Source of the DNA: Omphiscola glabra
Taxonomy: Eukaryota > Mollusca > Gastropoda > Lymnaeidae
Assembly: GCA_964017045.1 (NCBI GenBank)
Contig: OZ024806.1
Span: 23,235,088-23,299,087, forward strand
Length of the DNA stretch: 64,000 nt
Direction of reading: 5' to 3'
The notes below the pieces were generated by a model. It saw only the letters and a list, made by a program, of their open reading frames with translations. It had not been told where the DNA came from and did no database searches. Shown piece after piece: positions 24,010 to 34,639 of this stretch. The stretch's first letter is position 1. Each line of letters begins with the position of its first letter. Made by a program: the position numbers and the translations under genes.

Positions 24010-24519
24010 CAAAAACAGTATAATCATTCCCATTTATTTGGTAAAGTATGACTTTGGTACGGTATGACTTTGGTACGGTACCTACGCAGTCTCTATCATG
24101 AAATCCCTAGAGCTAAAGAATGGCATTTGACCTGGGAATCTTAGACAACATTACAAAAAAGGGAGAACTGGGAAGGTGTGGAGTGAGTTGAAAAGAGTTG
24201 CTCAAGTCAAAGATCAGTTGAAAGAAGTTTGTAAGTCTTACATGCTCCACCAGGACCAACACATTCTAAGAACAAATTAATTTGTCTTTATCTCCTCAAT
24301 TAATTTTTTTTTTGCGGTAAATAATCATAACTAAAAATAAAATGCACCAGATTAAGCCAGTGTGTCTTGCGTAGAACTAGACATCTCTGCCACAATTATT
24401 GTTAGTTAGTATTATTGCAATGTTGTCATGCAACAAGAAAAACAACAATGCAGGAAATCTGACAACAGAAGAGAGGAAGGCTTCTTGTCTTTTCTCTCTA
24501 GCTGGCAAATGTTCTCAAT

Positions 24520-24525
24520 TTTATT
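24520..24525 (-). promoter_or_regulatory. SNRNP25: Candidate polyadenylation signal of SNRNP25
   Basis: The minus strand reads AATAAA about 17 bases downstream of the SNRNP25 stop codon. It is close but plausible; no other hexamer was weighed. Confidence 0.45.
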
Positions 24526-24541
24526 TTACATAATAAGTTCC

Positions 24542-26469
24542 TCATTTTTCACGTAGTTTTTTCACAAAAACAACATTGTCCCTGTTCCGGATTCCATAAC
24601 TGTAAATAAAGAAAAGATAAGCAGGAGTAACAAAAAATAAATATGAGAACCTGTAAAAAAAATTTTTTTAAAAGAAATTATACATAAACAAGAATAAATC
24701 AATACCAATAGTTCAATAAATAGACCATGGTTATAAATTTTAAATTTTTTTTTAGTTTTACGCAACATTAAATCCAAATTTATTCAATTGTCAAAGAAAT
24801 TAGAATACAATACAATCATATAAGATTTCTCACTGAAGTTAAACTAATCTTCCAATATAAGAACGTTGAAAATATAATTTTTCGGCTAAGAGAAGTTTTA
24901 TTTTAGATGAATTCAATTTCAAATTAATTTAACAGCATACCTTTTCAGTTTCTTGTTATCATCTGTGAGCTTCTCGCCATTGAAATTCAACCAGTAGCGC
25001 TTCCAGATATGGCGCCTGTAATGAAGCAATCAAATTATCTAATTAGTCTTCAAATTAAATCCTTCTACCTCATAACTGTCAAAACTTGCAAGTACTAATT
25101 CAACCCCTGTAAAAGCCAAATCTTGCCACTTGACAGGCTATTTACAGTTTGCAATATAAAAAACAAAATTCTAGCCATTAAAAAAATGAAACTCTGGCAA
25201 GATGCAAAACCATGGGAGATTACTTCCAAGTTTTCATTATTTTATAGAGCGCCATGGATTAATATAATTTTAATAGTAGATTTATTTTTTATATTGTTAT
25301 GATCATCAGTAGTCAAGTACATTGTTGTAGTTTGACATTTATGGATTTACACAACAAAAGAATTGGGAAATAATGTAATACAACACATAAAGATATGAAT
25401 TTGAATCAATTTATTCCATAAAGATCTAAATATATTAACAAATAGATTAGTTTTACATTTTTTATAAACCTATCAACGGTTAATGTGGAGTTATTCCCCT
25501 TTGACAAAGAAAAAAAATTGACCACGGTTTCATGAATGGTTTAAGTAAATGGTTCCATAAACAACGATTGTGGAGCCGAAGATTCAAACTCTAGAATAAG
25601 TTATCACCTATGACAAACTACTTACCAACTGATGTGTGTACTTCCGCCTGTACGCATCTGCCTCAAAGTAAAATGTCTTTTGATTGCATGCTTCAGATCA
25701 ATGACTTTAGCTTTCTGTGTAACAACAATAGCTGGAAATATAAAATCAATGTTAAATTTCATTTTGTTAGAATTACAATGTATGATAGTGAGATATTGAA
25801 GATGCTTACTAACTTCAAGGGATTGATTAATTGTATATTTTTTATTAATTAAATTTTCTTTCAGAAGAGAATCAAAATGAAATCAGAAAAATCCCATTTC
25901 CGGTTCACTGATAAGTAATTAGGTGTGAAAGGTAATAATTCTTTTGATAATAAAAATATTTTAACAGATAACTTAAAAATAAATGTTGAAGATAAAAATA
26001 CATACGGACAATTTCATTGTCTTGTCTTCTGACATTAACCACCATTGCCTGCCCATATTCCAAGGCAATCATGGAATTAACTTCTTCAAGTGTGACATGA
26101 GGATCAAGATCCCGCAGCAAGGGGTCGTTCTGAAAATAATTATAACATTTTTTTATTAACAACACAACTTTTTAAAAAACATACTACTTAATACAGCATA
26201 AACAAATAACTTATTTTAAAATTAATAAAGTTTTATGTAAAGTTACATATTTTAACATATATACATAAATATACCGGTAATTATAATTATATTCCCAATG
26301 CAAAGTGCTTTATCGAAATGGATAAAAGGTAACATACAACTATCAATCCTGCTAGCATCTCTTGTGCTGTGTTCATTGCCTCAGAATGGGTGAATGTGGG
26401 AATATGCTCTTCTTGTTTTTGTTGGCTACTTTTGGATTCCATTTTAACATCAAAGAGGTCTGGCTCCAT
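24542..26469 (-). CDS. SNRNP25: U11/U12 snRNP 25 kDa protein
   Basis: This is a component of the U11/U12 di-snRNP that recognises U12-type introns in the nucleus. Exons on the minus strand: 26469-26338, 26129-26006, 25731-25626, 25015-24941 and 24599-24542. All have GT-AG borders and consistent phases, giving 164 aa plus TGA. Family hallmarks read in order: NDPLLRDLDPHVTLEEVNS, IALEYGQAMVVNV, IVVTQKAKVIDLKHAIKRHF, GGSTHISWRHIWKRYWLNF, NGEKLTDDNKKLKSYGIRNR, DNVVFVKKLREK. The central part is a ubiquitin-like fold. The start was placed at the ATG beginning MEPDLFDVK; upstream CCGCAG leaves open that a further 5' exon exists. The acidic, Gln/Lys-rich N-terminus (residues about 1-35) is longer than in human, while the rest aligns closely with it. 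It lies head-to-head with POLR3K. Confidence 0.95.
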
Positions 26470-27074
26470 CTCACTGCGGTTTTGAAATATTGCAAAATAA
26501 ATGAAAAAATTGTTTGGAAACAATATGATATTTATGATAATGCAATTTGGATCACCATGAATGCCAAATTTCTGTTGTAATTGATCTAAAATGATAGAAA
26601 ACAGTAGTAATAGTTTATTTCATTCAGTTTTGTGGATTTTGGCTATACTTCTAATTTCTAAGCATACAATTACAAAGAAATCTTCTAACTTTTCCAGTTT
26701 GGTTTTTGTAACACTAAGTTTCTTTTTCTGCAATTTATTCTTTAAAAAGTTTAGGCCTAATGCTCCACTAACAGATTGAAAACCAAGTTAGAAACTATGT
26801 CCAAACTAAATAAACTAAATGAATTTAAAGTCAATTAGGCCCAATTAATAACAATAACAAATTGATAGTAAAAGTTACAAATTGTAGCACAAACACAACT
26901 ACTTTGAACTAGAAACAAAGAAAAAATGCTACACATTAATTGTTAATTGAGAATGACTCAGATTAGAATGATGAGATTGATTCATGATTGATTTATCGAA
27001 TTTTATCCGCTAGCCAATTCATCAATAATTGATTCAATTACTATTACTATACTATTACTATTACTAGACTAGTC

Positions 27075-27785
27075 GGCAATCCTCCGAAGTCAGGTCCCAA
27101 ATTATTTCCAATGATTACTCCTTACTTAAAAGTCTTAGGCTTCAAGTATTACGTTATTATTCCATAGCGACGCGTTGGTAAGTGGGTTGTCGGCTTGGTT
27201 GAGCGTGGTAGCGGACGATGTTGGATGAAGGTTGTCGGCTTGGTTGAGCGTGGTAGTGGACGATGCTGGGTGGAGGTTGTAGGCCGTCGAGATGCACAAA
27301 CACTCAGCGCATTATCACTAATCCTATGTTACCAGGGATAACTATAGTCACGGACGCTTGGCGAGGGTATCAAAATGTCGCACAGTTCAGCTCAACAACG
27401 GGATCTTATGCTCACGCTGTAATTGTGCATGCGTGTGAATTTGTTGATTCAGTAGACCAGGACATTCACACAGAAACTATTGAAGGACTTTGGATTCAAG
27501 TGAAACGTAAACTTCGCTATTAGCGTGGTACTAGTCGCGGTCTGTTTGCCAGCTGCTTGGGTGCCTTTTGTAGTGGCGCAACAGTCACAAGCAGAACTTT
27601 TCGGCTGCTATTTGCAATCAAATGCTATGCGCCAATTACAACATTTAGTATTTACTGACTGGTTTGTCTAGTGACAGTTATTTGCAAAAGCTATGACTGA
27701 CATTTCTGCTGTTTTCTAACAATACACACTGCATTGCAATTTTTTTCATATAAAATAATTTGGGACCGGACTTCGGAGGATTGCC
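27075..27785 (+). mobile_element. Merlin (IS1016-like) DNA transposon, internally deleted
   Basis: The inverted termini begin GGCAATCCTCCGAAGTC and match over 33 bases with one mismatch. They are flanked by a perfect 8-bp duplication, GACTAGTC (27067-27074 and 27786-27793). It encodes remnants of an IS1595/ISXO2-type transposase, which together with the 8-bp duplication is diagnostic of Merlin. At 711 bp it is too short to encode a complete transposase. Confidence 0.93.
27175..27585 (+). pseudogene. Merlin transposase remnant
   Basis: Frame 1 reads WVVGLVERGSGRCW twice, because a roughly 60-base segment is duplicated. It continues to VVGRRDAQ and then breaks. After a frameshift near 27320 the frame continues PGITIVTDAWRGYQNV, with HAVIVHACEFVDSVDQDIHT and ETIEGLWIQVKRKLRY to a stop at 27521-27523. 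D in TDAWRGY and E in TIEGLW are the expected second and third catalytic residues of the DDE family. The N-terminal part with the first D is missing, so the copy is inactive. Confidence 0.88.
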
Positions 27786-28345
27786 GACTAGTCTATTGCT
27801 GACTCTAAAACTTCATTTATATAATATATAATTAACGTTTATCTAGAATTAGTATTAGCATATGGCATAATACTAGTTAGTAGCTAATTCTATTTCAATT
27901 TATTGGAACTGATTAATCTTACAAACTTAAAAATATACCAAGATAGCTAGGATTGATTCAAATTCTATTTAGAAATAGGAATTTAGAAAATGTTCACCTT
28001 TTTTACCTTACACATTGAATGTATACTTTGTACTTTGGAAGTGGACACTTGAGGTACCACAACTCTTTTTAATTATCCTTCATGCAATAATAATTTGTAT
28101 TAATAAATAGTATATGAATTCAAATTAAGATTAATTGTAATAATTATAGAAGCTAAAATATTATATAATATGTTAACAAAGTTAATTTTAGAATATGTTC
28201 TTAACCTCCGATCTAAATTAATATTTTTTATTTATTCAGAAGTTAAAACATTTGATAATTTACTTTCGTTTCCATCTCTGGCCTGGCAACACAACAAACC
28301 GTATAGAGACGTTTTCTGTCTAGTGTTGTGTATTACCGGACGACA

Positions 28346-31300
28346 ATGTTAGCATTTTGCCCTGTCTGTTCAAATGTCTTAATCGTAGAAGAGGGACAAG
28401 AGTGTATGAGATTCGCTTGTAATACATGTCCTTATGTTCAAAACATTACGAGAAAGGTAACTCATTGCAGCTCTCTACTGACTTCTGTCTTTAAATTAAA
28501 AAAAAACAACAAAAAAACTTCATATTCATTGTCTTATTAAGACTCTCAATATGTAAAAGTAAAGACTAAAGACTGAGTGAGTAAAGTAAAGTTAAAGTAT
28601 AAAATCAAAGTTTACATTAGACTTTGGCAATTCAGTATAGCCATAGGTGAATTGTGAGTTAATTGAAGTCTACTCCGTCTACGGTACCTGAACCGTCTAG
28701 TCTAGCCTAAAACTAGAACTACACTACTGAGACTACTGGTTTTTAAAGTGTAGATAAATTGATAACTATAACTTACGAATTTTTATAACATTTTAGTTGA
28801 TGACTAAGAGGCGTTTGCCACAGACCCCCAGAACACTATCTGGCATACAAAATGATCAATGCGCGTGAGAGACAAAGGTCTTGCATGAAATCTGCTTTAG
28901 AAAGAGCAAAGCTGCATGGTACCTACAAAGTGCAGTCGAAAATAACGCCAGAAACAGGTCGGGAAATGATTAAATTATTTACCTTTTGCCACTAATGGAT
29001 ATGAGGCAAGGGTGGGTTGTGGCAGCCTATGAGGGGACTGCTCCTAGGCAACTGTTTTGTCCAAGCTACAATGTAACCTAAGCACAAAGTAGAAACCATG
29101 TATAGAATCCCTGTTATGGGAAGGGGTGTTTTGTGATGTTAAAATATATCCATCCCAGCCCATAGAAAGTTCTACTGCGGGTGCTATGAGAGCAGCACCA
29201 CCAGCCGACCAGTTGTTCCTCCATTGATGCTGCCCCATCTGCATAGTCAATCGAGTTGAAGGCGGGTGGGGTTGTATCAGTGGTGGAATGCCCCTGACAT
29301 GCCGCTTTGCGGCCCAACTGGAATAAAGACTAGTGGGGGGACTATGTTGAAGGTCATTTGGAAGTGAGAGTACGTTGGGGAATACTTAATGAGCTCTGGC
29401 TTGATAGTTTGCTGTTTTTCTTAAACATTTAGTTTTTATTTGATGATGAATTGATGTAATATTAATACGTATTATAGTCTTATTAGTTAAATATTATAAA
29501 TAAGTCTATAAGATTAAGTGTCTACTTTTTAAACAAAAGTTATACTTTACATTCTTTGTATTTAAATAAAAAATTTAGAAAATCCTTTTATTTTGATTTT
29601 AAAATGCATTATCATTATGGCATAGTCTCTTTTTTATTGATGCAAGACTTAACAGTCAAACAATGGGTATTGGAAGGAGAGTAGTTAAAAAATGTGTTGG
29701 GAGAGAGGAGTACAGAAAAGGTAAGGGAACCCTGGTTTAAAAGCTTTGATTCTGAAAATCATAAAATTAGGCCAGGAATTCTTTGGGATATGCTTGCCTT
29801 TGATCTGACTCAAATGATGCTATTATTATTATGATATTGATGTTTCCTTCCCTTTTTACATTCATTTTTACAAAAGTTTATTGTGGAGACTGTTTGCCCG
29901 TTTCAGTTTCAACTGTGATAGGCTATGATTTCATACAAAAAGAATGCACAGTGTCGCACACATTCAGATCACATTCTAAATTATTAATAGATAGTAATAA
30001 CTATTAACTTTTAATTTTAAATAGGTCTGTGATTGTGTTCATTGAAAGTGTGCAATGCAATGAGCTACTTTGCTAATCATATCTAAGAGCTACCATTAGG
30101 GAATAATTAATGATTATTTGACTTTGAGGTTTAATTTATTACTAACCTCCAATTAAACTTGAGTTATTTAGTCTAAATGGTAGAAATGAGACTAGAAAAT
30201 ATTTCCTGGTGAAACCAGGGTTAAAAATATTTTTAAAAAACTGTCTTATAGTCAAACAAGAAAGATACCGGTTGTTTCTACCCAAGCCATGGCAGGTATG
30301 GATATGGAACAAATTTATTGTGTCAAATTAATTTGTTTATGGATTGCTGGTTAATTAAACAGAAACTCGTCCCTCTACCCCATAGACAGCGACGAGGCCA
30401 CGATAGGCAGTTCCGGCTCATACCAGCGAGAAGCCAGTATAGGAACTGCTCATTCCTACCAAAGACAATGAGGGACTGGAACAAGCTTCCAAAAGGAACA
30501 GTTGAGGCGACAACACTTGACTCATTTGCGTCTATTGCCTCAGGCCTTCCAACTCCTAGTGCATGATACCCTCTCACAGTTACTCTTGTAACCAGTGAAA
30601 TATCCTCATCAACACCAGGCACAGAGACATTGCCAATCCCATTTACATTAATAGGAGCCATAATGATCAATAAATTGATTGTGGGCCCTTAATATATAGA
30701 AGAAGAAGAATTAATACTGATTTCTCAATGAAATCACAATGTCTAACATTAAAAAAAAACTTAATTTATTTAGCAAGTCCTGGACTGAGATTTATCTATA
30801 TCTTTATTCTTTTATTTGAAATATACTTTAATTTGATAAAAAATTAACAGTGAACACTATTTTGGTGTACAAGTTGCGATTCAGCAAGATAATTACAGTT
30901 CTATTTAAGTAGTTACCTGTAATTTCGCATTTCTATGACATTTCAGATCTCCCACAAAGTATATCCAAAATTAAAAGAAGTTGACGATGTCTTGGGAGGG
31001 GCTGCAGCCTGGGAGAATGTAGATTCAACAGAAGGTGAGTGGGACTGCATTCATCTACATATTCTTTGGTGCAACACAAATCAAAGGCATGGTTTTGTTG
31101 TTATGATTAATCTAATTTTTTTTTGGGGGGGGGGATTAGGTCAGTTGGGGGAGGGCAGGGTGGTGGAGGAGAAGAGGGGATTGTCTTTTATTCACTCACT
31201 TGGCGTTGTGAAAAAATATCACAGATAATTTTAAAGTAAAACCTAAACTAAAGTTTTTTTAGATTGCATGAGTTGCTTCCCTGGCGACAATTTCCTGTTG

Positions 31301-32616
31301 GACTCTTCCAAGCTCAGCTGTGTTTTATTCTCTCCCTTATCTTTCTTTGCCATTGAAGGCAGTGCCGGCTTCAGACCTCGGGGACCCCTAGGCAGTCAAA
31401 TTTTTGGACCTCCCTAGAAAATGATCTCAATGTTAAATAATTAATGTTGAGTTTGAATTTTTCACTGCATGGCAATCCCAGTAAGATGAAGCAAAAGGCT
31501 AATAAACATGTCCCATCAGAGGTGTCACTGCTGAATTGAGACCCGCGGAGGACCCTAGTTAACGGTAGTCAAAATTTTGACTCCCCGCTGGCATACCTAA
31601 GTGGTGTGAATTGGGCATTTTGGTGTACTTAGGTCTAACAAATAAATAGATGTGTTGGAGACATACTTTTGAAAATTCGCCTTGTGCAGCATCTAGTCAA
31701 GGTAGTCACTCCCCCTCCCCCCCCGGTCCAAAGTATCCTTATCCCTCATTATGAATTCATAACTTTTAAATATCACGACTGAGTAACATAAAAGTCTTTT
31801 TGTTTAACATAATGTGTCATTTAAATTTATTTGTTGAAACCATTAGCTGGCATTGTGTGTTTTATTCTAATCAGCCCAGTTTTCAGCAAAAGTCTCTCAA
31901 AATCTTCCCTTTGATGATTACCCTCTTAGGAAAAGTTTACATGTGTTGTTTCCCTTACTTTTTCTTGTCTCCCCCTAATTCTATAACGTGGTATGTGTAA
32001 CCAGCCGTCCAAGTTGACCAACAGGACTGTTGCCTATCATAACAAGTATGTTTAAGATTTTCTGATGTGCTGATCCTGTCTCTCCAAACAGCCCCCCCCC
32101 CCAAGCTGATACTGTCTCTCAAACCCTCCCCAAGCTAATCATGAGCCAATGCCCCCTACCTCCCCCATGCTAATCCTGTCTCGCCAACACCACCCCCCCC
32201 CCCCAAGCTGACCCTGTCTCTCCAACCCTCCCCAAGCTAATCATGAGCCAATCCCCCCCCTCCCCTCCCTTCCCCCAAAACATTGTTCCCTTGTAAGTTA
32301 ATTTGCCTTTAGGTTAACCCAGCACTGGTAGAAGTCTCTCCTCAGCAGAAACATTCCTTTTGTTGGATGTGTCTTTCTTAAGGTTTTACCCTACACTGCA
32401 TGTTATATTTCTTCAATTTAAGGAAACGAAGTGAATTGGGCTAGATTTGATGATGCTTAGTGCAAATGTTCTTGTCTTCTATTTGCAGTGACTTGTCCCA
32501 AGTGTGATCACAAAAGAGCTTTCTTCATGCAGATTCAGACCAGATCTGCCGATGAGCCTATGACAACATTTTACAAGTGCTGCAACATGGCTTGCGGCCA
32601 CAGGTGGAGGGAATAA
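28346..32616 (+). CDS. POLR3K: DNA-directed RNA polymerase III subunit RPC10 (C11)
   Basis: This small Pol III subunit stimulates RNA cleavage and takes part in termination and reinitiation (tRNA, 5S and U6 synthesis, nucleus). Exons: 28346-28456, 30947-31034 and 32489-32616, all GT-AG and in phase. They encode 108 aa, the usual length of the family. The N-terminal zinc ribbon is [20 protein letters not shown] then [10 protein letters not shown]. The linker is [20 protein letters not shown]. The TFIIS-like C-terminal ribbon is [20 protein letters not shown] then [20 protein letters not shown]. It contains the RSADEPMT acidic hairpin needed for cleavage and all eight zinc cysteines/histidine-region ligands expected. 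An ATTAAA at 32712-32717 is a likely polyadenylation signal; AATAAA follows at 33173. A LINE fragment lies in intron 2. Confidence 0.97.
30366..30710 (+). mobile_element. LINE 3' end (non-LTR retrotransposon fragment)
   Basis: It encodes the C-terminus of a reverse transcriptase: [20 protein letters not shown], then [14 protein letters not shown], ending at a TGA near 30566. A short 3' UTR follows and ends in a GAAGAAGAAGAA tail. It is 5'-truncated and sits inside intron 2 of POLR3K in the same orientation. Confidence 0.8.
32080..32290. repeat. C-rich degenerate tandem repeat
   Basis: Alternating CTGTCTCTCCAAACCCTCCC and CAAGCTAATCATGAGCCAAT blocks with C-runs, inside intron 2 of POLR3K. A related piece is at 32900-33010. 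Confidence 0.7.
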
Positions 32617-33289
32617 ACTTGGTGGACTTAGTGATTTGTTTGTGGTAGTAGGTTGGTTGTGTGTGTGTGAAATACTTTGATTGTGTGGATCCGCCATCAA
32701 ATAGTGTAGACATTAAATGAACTCAAGCAAGCACAAGCTTATTAGATAAAAAAAGTCTGCTTGGGTCTTCCTCTTCAAAAACCTTTGTATCAAATGGATT
32801 GTAAAACTGACAGAGTTATGATATAAATGTTGCAATTTCTGGTAGCTGACTTAGATATTGTTGTAACAAGACAATCATTTTCTGTTATCTTGCCATGTTT
32901 GCCTGTCTCTCCCCCCCCTCCCCCCCCCCCCCCCCAAATCCCCTAAGCCACTGGCTGCTAACCAGAGGAGATTTTCTGATATTCTGATCCTGTCTCTCCA
33001 ACCCTCCCCCATTTTTGCCTCATCTACTGTGTCTGTGACTACAGTTTGTTAGGTTCACCTATCCATGAATGTTTATTGGGTAGATGTAAAATATTTGTGA
33101 AAACATGATTAAGAAGCACATCCCAATGAACTGACAAGGCGTTCATAAACTAGACCTTGAATTAATTGTTATAATAAAATGTTTACTCATGTGAAAGTGC
33201 CTGGTTGAAATGAATAAGATCCTTTTAATGGTGATGGAGCTTTTAGCGTTAATAATTTCTTTAACTAAATAGTTTATTTTTTCACTTGC

Positions 33290-33625
33290 AGTAAATTATG
33301 ATCAAGTATTTAGTTTTTAATTTAGTGGACAGACTGGCAGTAAATTATGATCAAGTATGTAGTTTTTAGTTTTGTGGACAGACTGGCAGTAAATTATGAT
33401 CAAGTATGTAGTTTTTAGTTTTGTGGACAGACTGGCAGTAAATTATGATCAAGTATGTAGTTTTTAGTTTTGTGGACAGACTGGCAGTAAATTATGATCA
33501 AGTATGTAGTTTTTAGTTTTGTGGACAGACTGGCAGTAAATTATGATCAAGTATGTAGTTTTTAGTTTTGTGGACAGACTGGCAGTAAATTATGATGAAG
33601 TATGTAGTTTGTCCACTGAGTCCAT
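33290..33625. repeat. 49-bp minisatellite, about 6-7 copies
   Basis: The unit contains GCAGTAAATTATGATCAAGT, ATGTAGTTTTTAGTTTTG and TGGACAGACTG, with nearly identical copies. It lies about 90 bases before the assembly gap. Confidence 0.92.
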
Positions 33626-33715
33626 TAGGGCCCCTTTAATTATCCATTCTGCCATAGTATTTACGGATGTGAAAACATCTTTATGCTGACTGTATTTTAA
33701 TCATTTTGTTGGTTG

Positions 33716-33915
33716 NNNNNNNNNNNNNNNNNNNNNNNNNNNNNNNNNNNNNNNNNNNNNNNNNNNNNNNNNNNNNNNNNNNNNNNNNNNNNNNNNNNNN
33801 NNNNNNNNNNNNNNNNNNNNNNNNNNNNNNNNNNNNNNNNNNNNNNNNNNNNNNNNNNNNNNNNNNNNNNNNNNNNNNNNNNNNNNNNNNNNNNNNNNNN
33901 NNNNNNNNNNNNNNN
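33716..33915. other. Assembly gap (200 N)
   Basis: Exactly 200 N bases, probably a scaffold gap of arbitrary or estimated size. Every ORF crossing it is meaningless. Confidence 1.
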
Positions 33916-33916
33916 G

Positions 33917-33977
33917 CCAAAACGACATGGTGACAAAACGACAAGGTGACAAATGACACAGTGACAAAATGACAAGT
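33917..33977. repeat. Short tandem repeat at gap edge
   Basis: Four copies of an AAAACGACATGGTGAC-like unit of about 16-18 bases start just after the gap. The gap therefore probably lies in this array. Confidence 0.7.
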
Positions 33978-34044
33978 TTTGTGGTTAGGGTTAGTCTTAT
34001 AACCCAATACCGTGTTTCTCCAACTATAAGGCATGTAAAATGGT

Positions 34045-34305
34045 TACCGGAAATTTGATCGAAAGAATTTTCGTCGACAGAAAATTGATCGACGGAAATT
34101 TGATCGAAGGGAAATTTGGTCGAATCTTTTTTTCAGTTCACACGTTAAAATTTTCGTCAAATTTCTTTTTGAACGCGCTATACTATACAGTAAAACAAAA
34201 TAATGCGTTCAAAAAGAAATTTGACGCAAAATTTTAGCTTGTAAACTAAAATAAGATTCGACCAAATTTCCGGTCGATCAAATTCTGTCGATCAATTTTC
34301 GGATA
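34045..34305. mobile_element. Palindromic MITE (ATTTGATCGA family), copy 1
   Basis: The left end TTACCGGAAATTTGATCGA is mirrored at the right by TCGATCAATTTTCGGATA. The middle holds the inverted pair TCAAATTTCTTTTTGAACGC / GCGTTCAAAAAGAAATTTGA. A second member is at 59950-60167. Confidence 0.75.
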
Positions 34306-34330
34306 CGATGTAAAATATCTAAAAAAGGGG

Positions 34331-34632
34331 CAAGACTTATTGGACGGCCGTGGCTGCGATTTAAGTAAATTTGCGAAATGGACACGAGGGAAGCCAACAT
34401 AGAAATCAACGAATGGGAGATCATCATTGAACACTGCTCCGGCTGGCGAACACCAGTGTCTGAAGGAGTCAAACAGGCAGGAGTTGCGCGAAAAAAGCCT
34501 TGCAACAAAAGAGCATTAGGGAAGGCCACGTTTAACCAGGAGTCAAGGTTTTCGTGCGTGGAGTGCAGCCGATACTGCCATATCAGGATCGGTCTCGTAA
34601 ACCATTTAATGAAGTGTCAATATCTACCCCAT
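34331..34632 (+). pseudogene. LINE ORF2 C-terminus remnant
   Basis: The frame reads GRPWLRFK, a stop, ICEMDTREANIEINEWE, then WRTPVSEGVKQAGVARKK and the zinc-finger-like CVECSRYCHIRIGLVNHLMK. The order GRP.LRYKD, then a W..L..DR region, then C..C.R.C.SRIGL..H is typical of LINE C-termini in molluscs and cnidarians. The in-frame TAA replaces an expected Asp-Val or similar. It is a dead 5'-truncated copy. Confidence 0.72.
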
Positions 34633-34639
34633 CGTCTCC

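Larger units (their letters stand above)
26470..28345. promoter_or_regulatory. Shared upstream region of SNRNP25 and POLR3K (candidate divergent promoter)
   Basis: The two start codons face away from each other across 1876 bases, of which 711 are a Merlin insertion with its 8-bp duplication. Without the insertion the gap would be about 1.16 kb. The rest is AT-rich and I see no clear TATA box or CpG-dense core. Promoter function is inferred from the arrangement. Confidence 0.45.

Noticed and set aside
24060..24290. LINE-like C-terminal reading (VWSELKRVAQVKDQLKEVC)
   Set aside because: The resemblance is too short and lacks any fixed motif of a LINE family.
26362..26580. 72-codon plus-strand ORF
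   Set aside because: It is the antisense shadow of SNRNP25 exon 1.
33681..34034. ORFs crossing the N block
   Set aside because: They consist mostly of undefined residues from the assembly gap.
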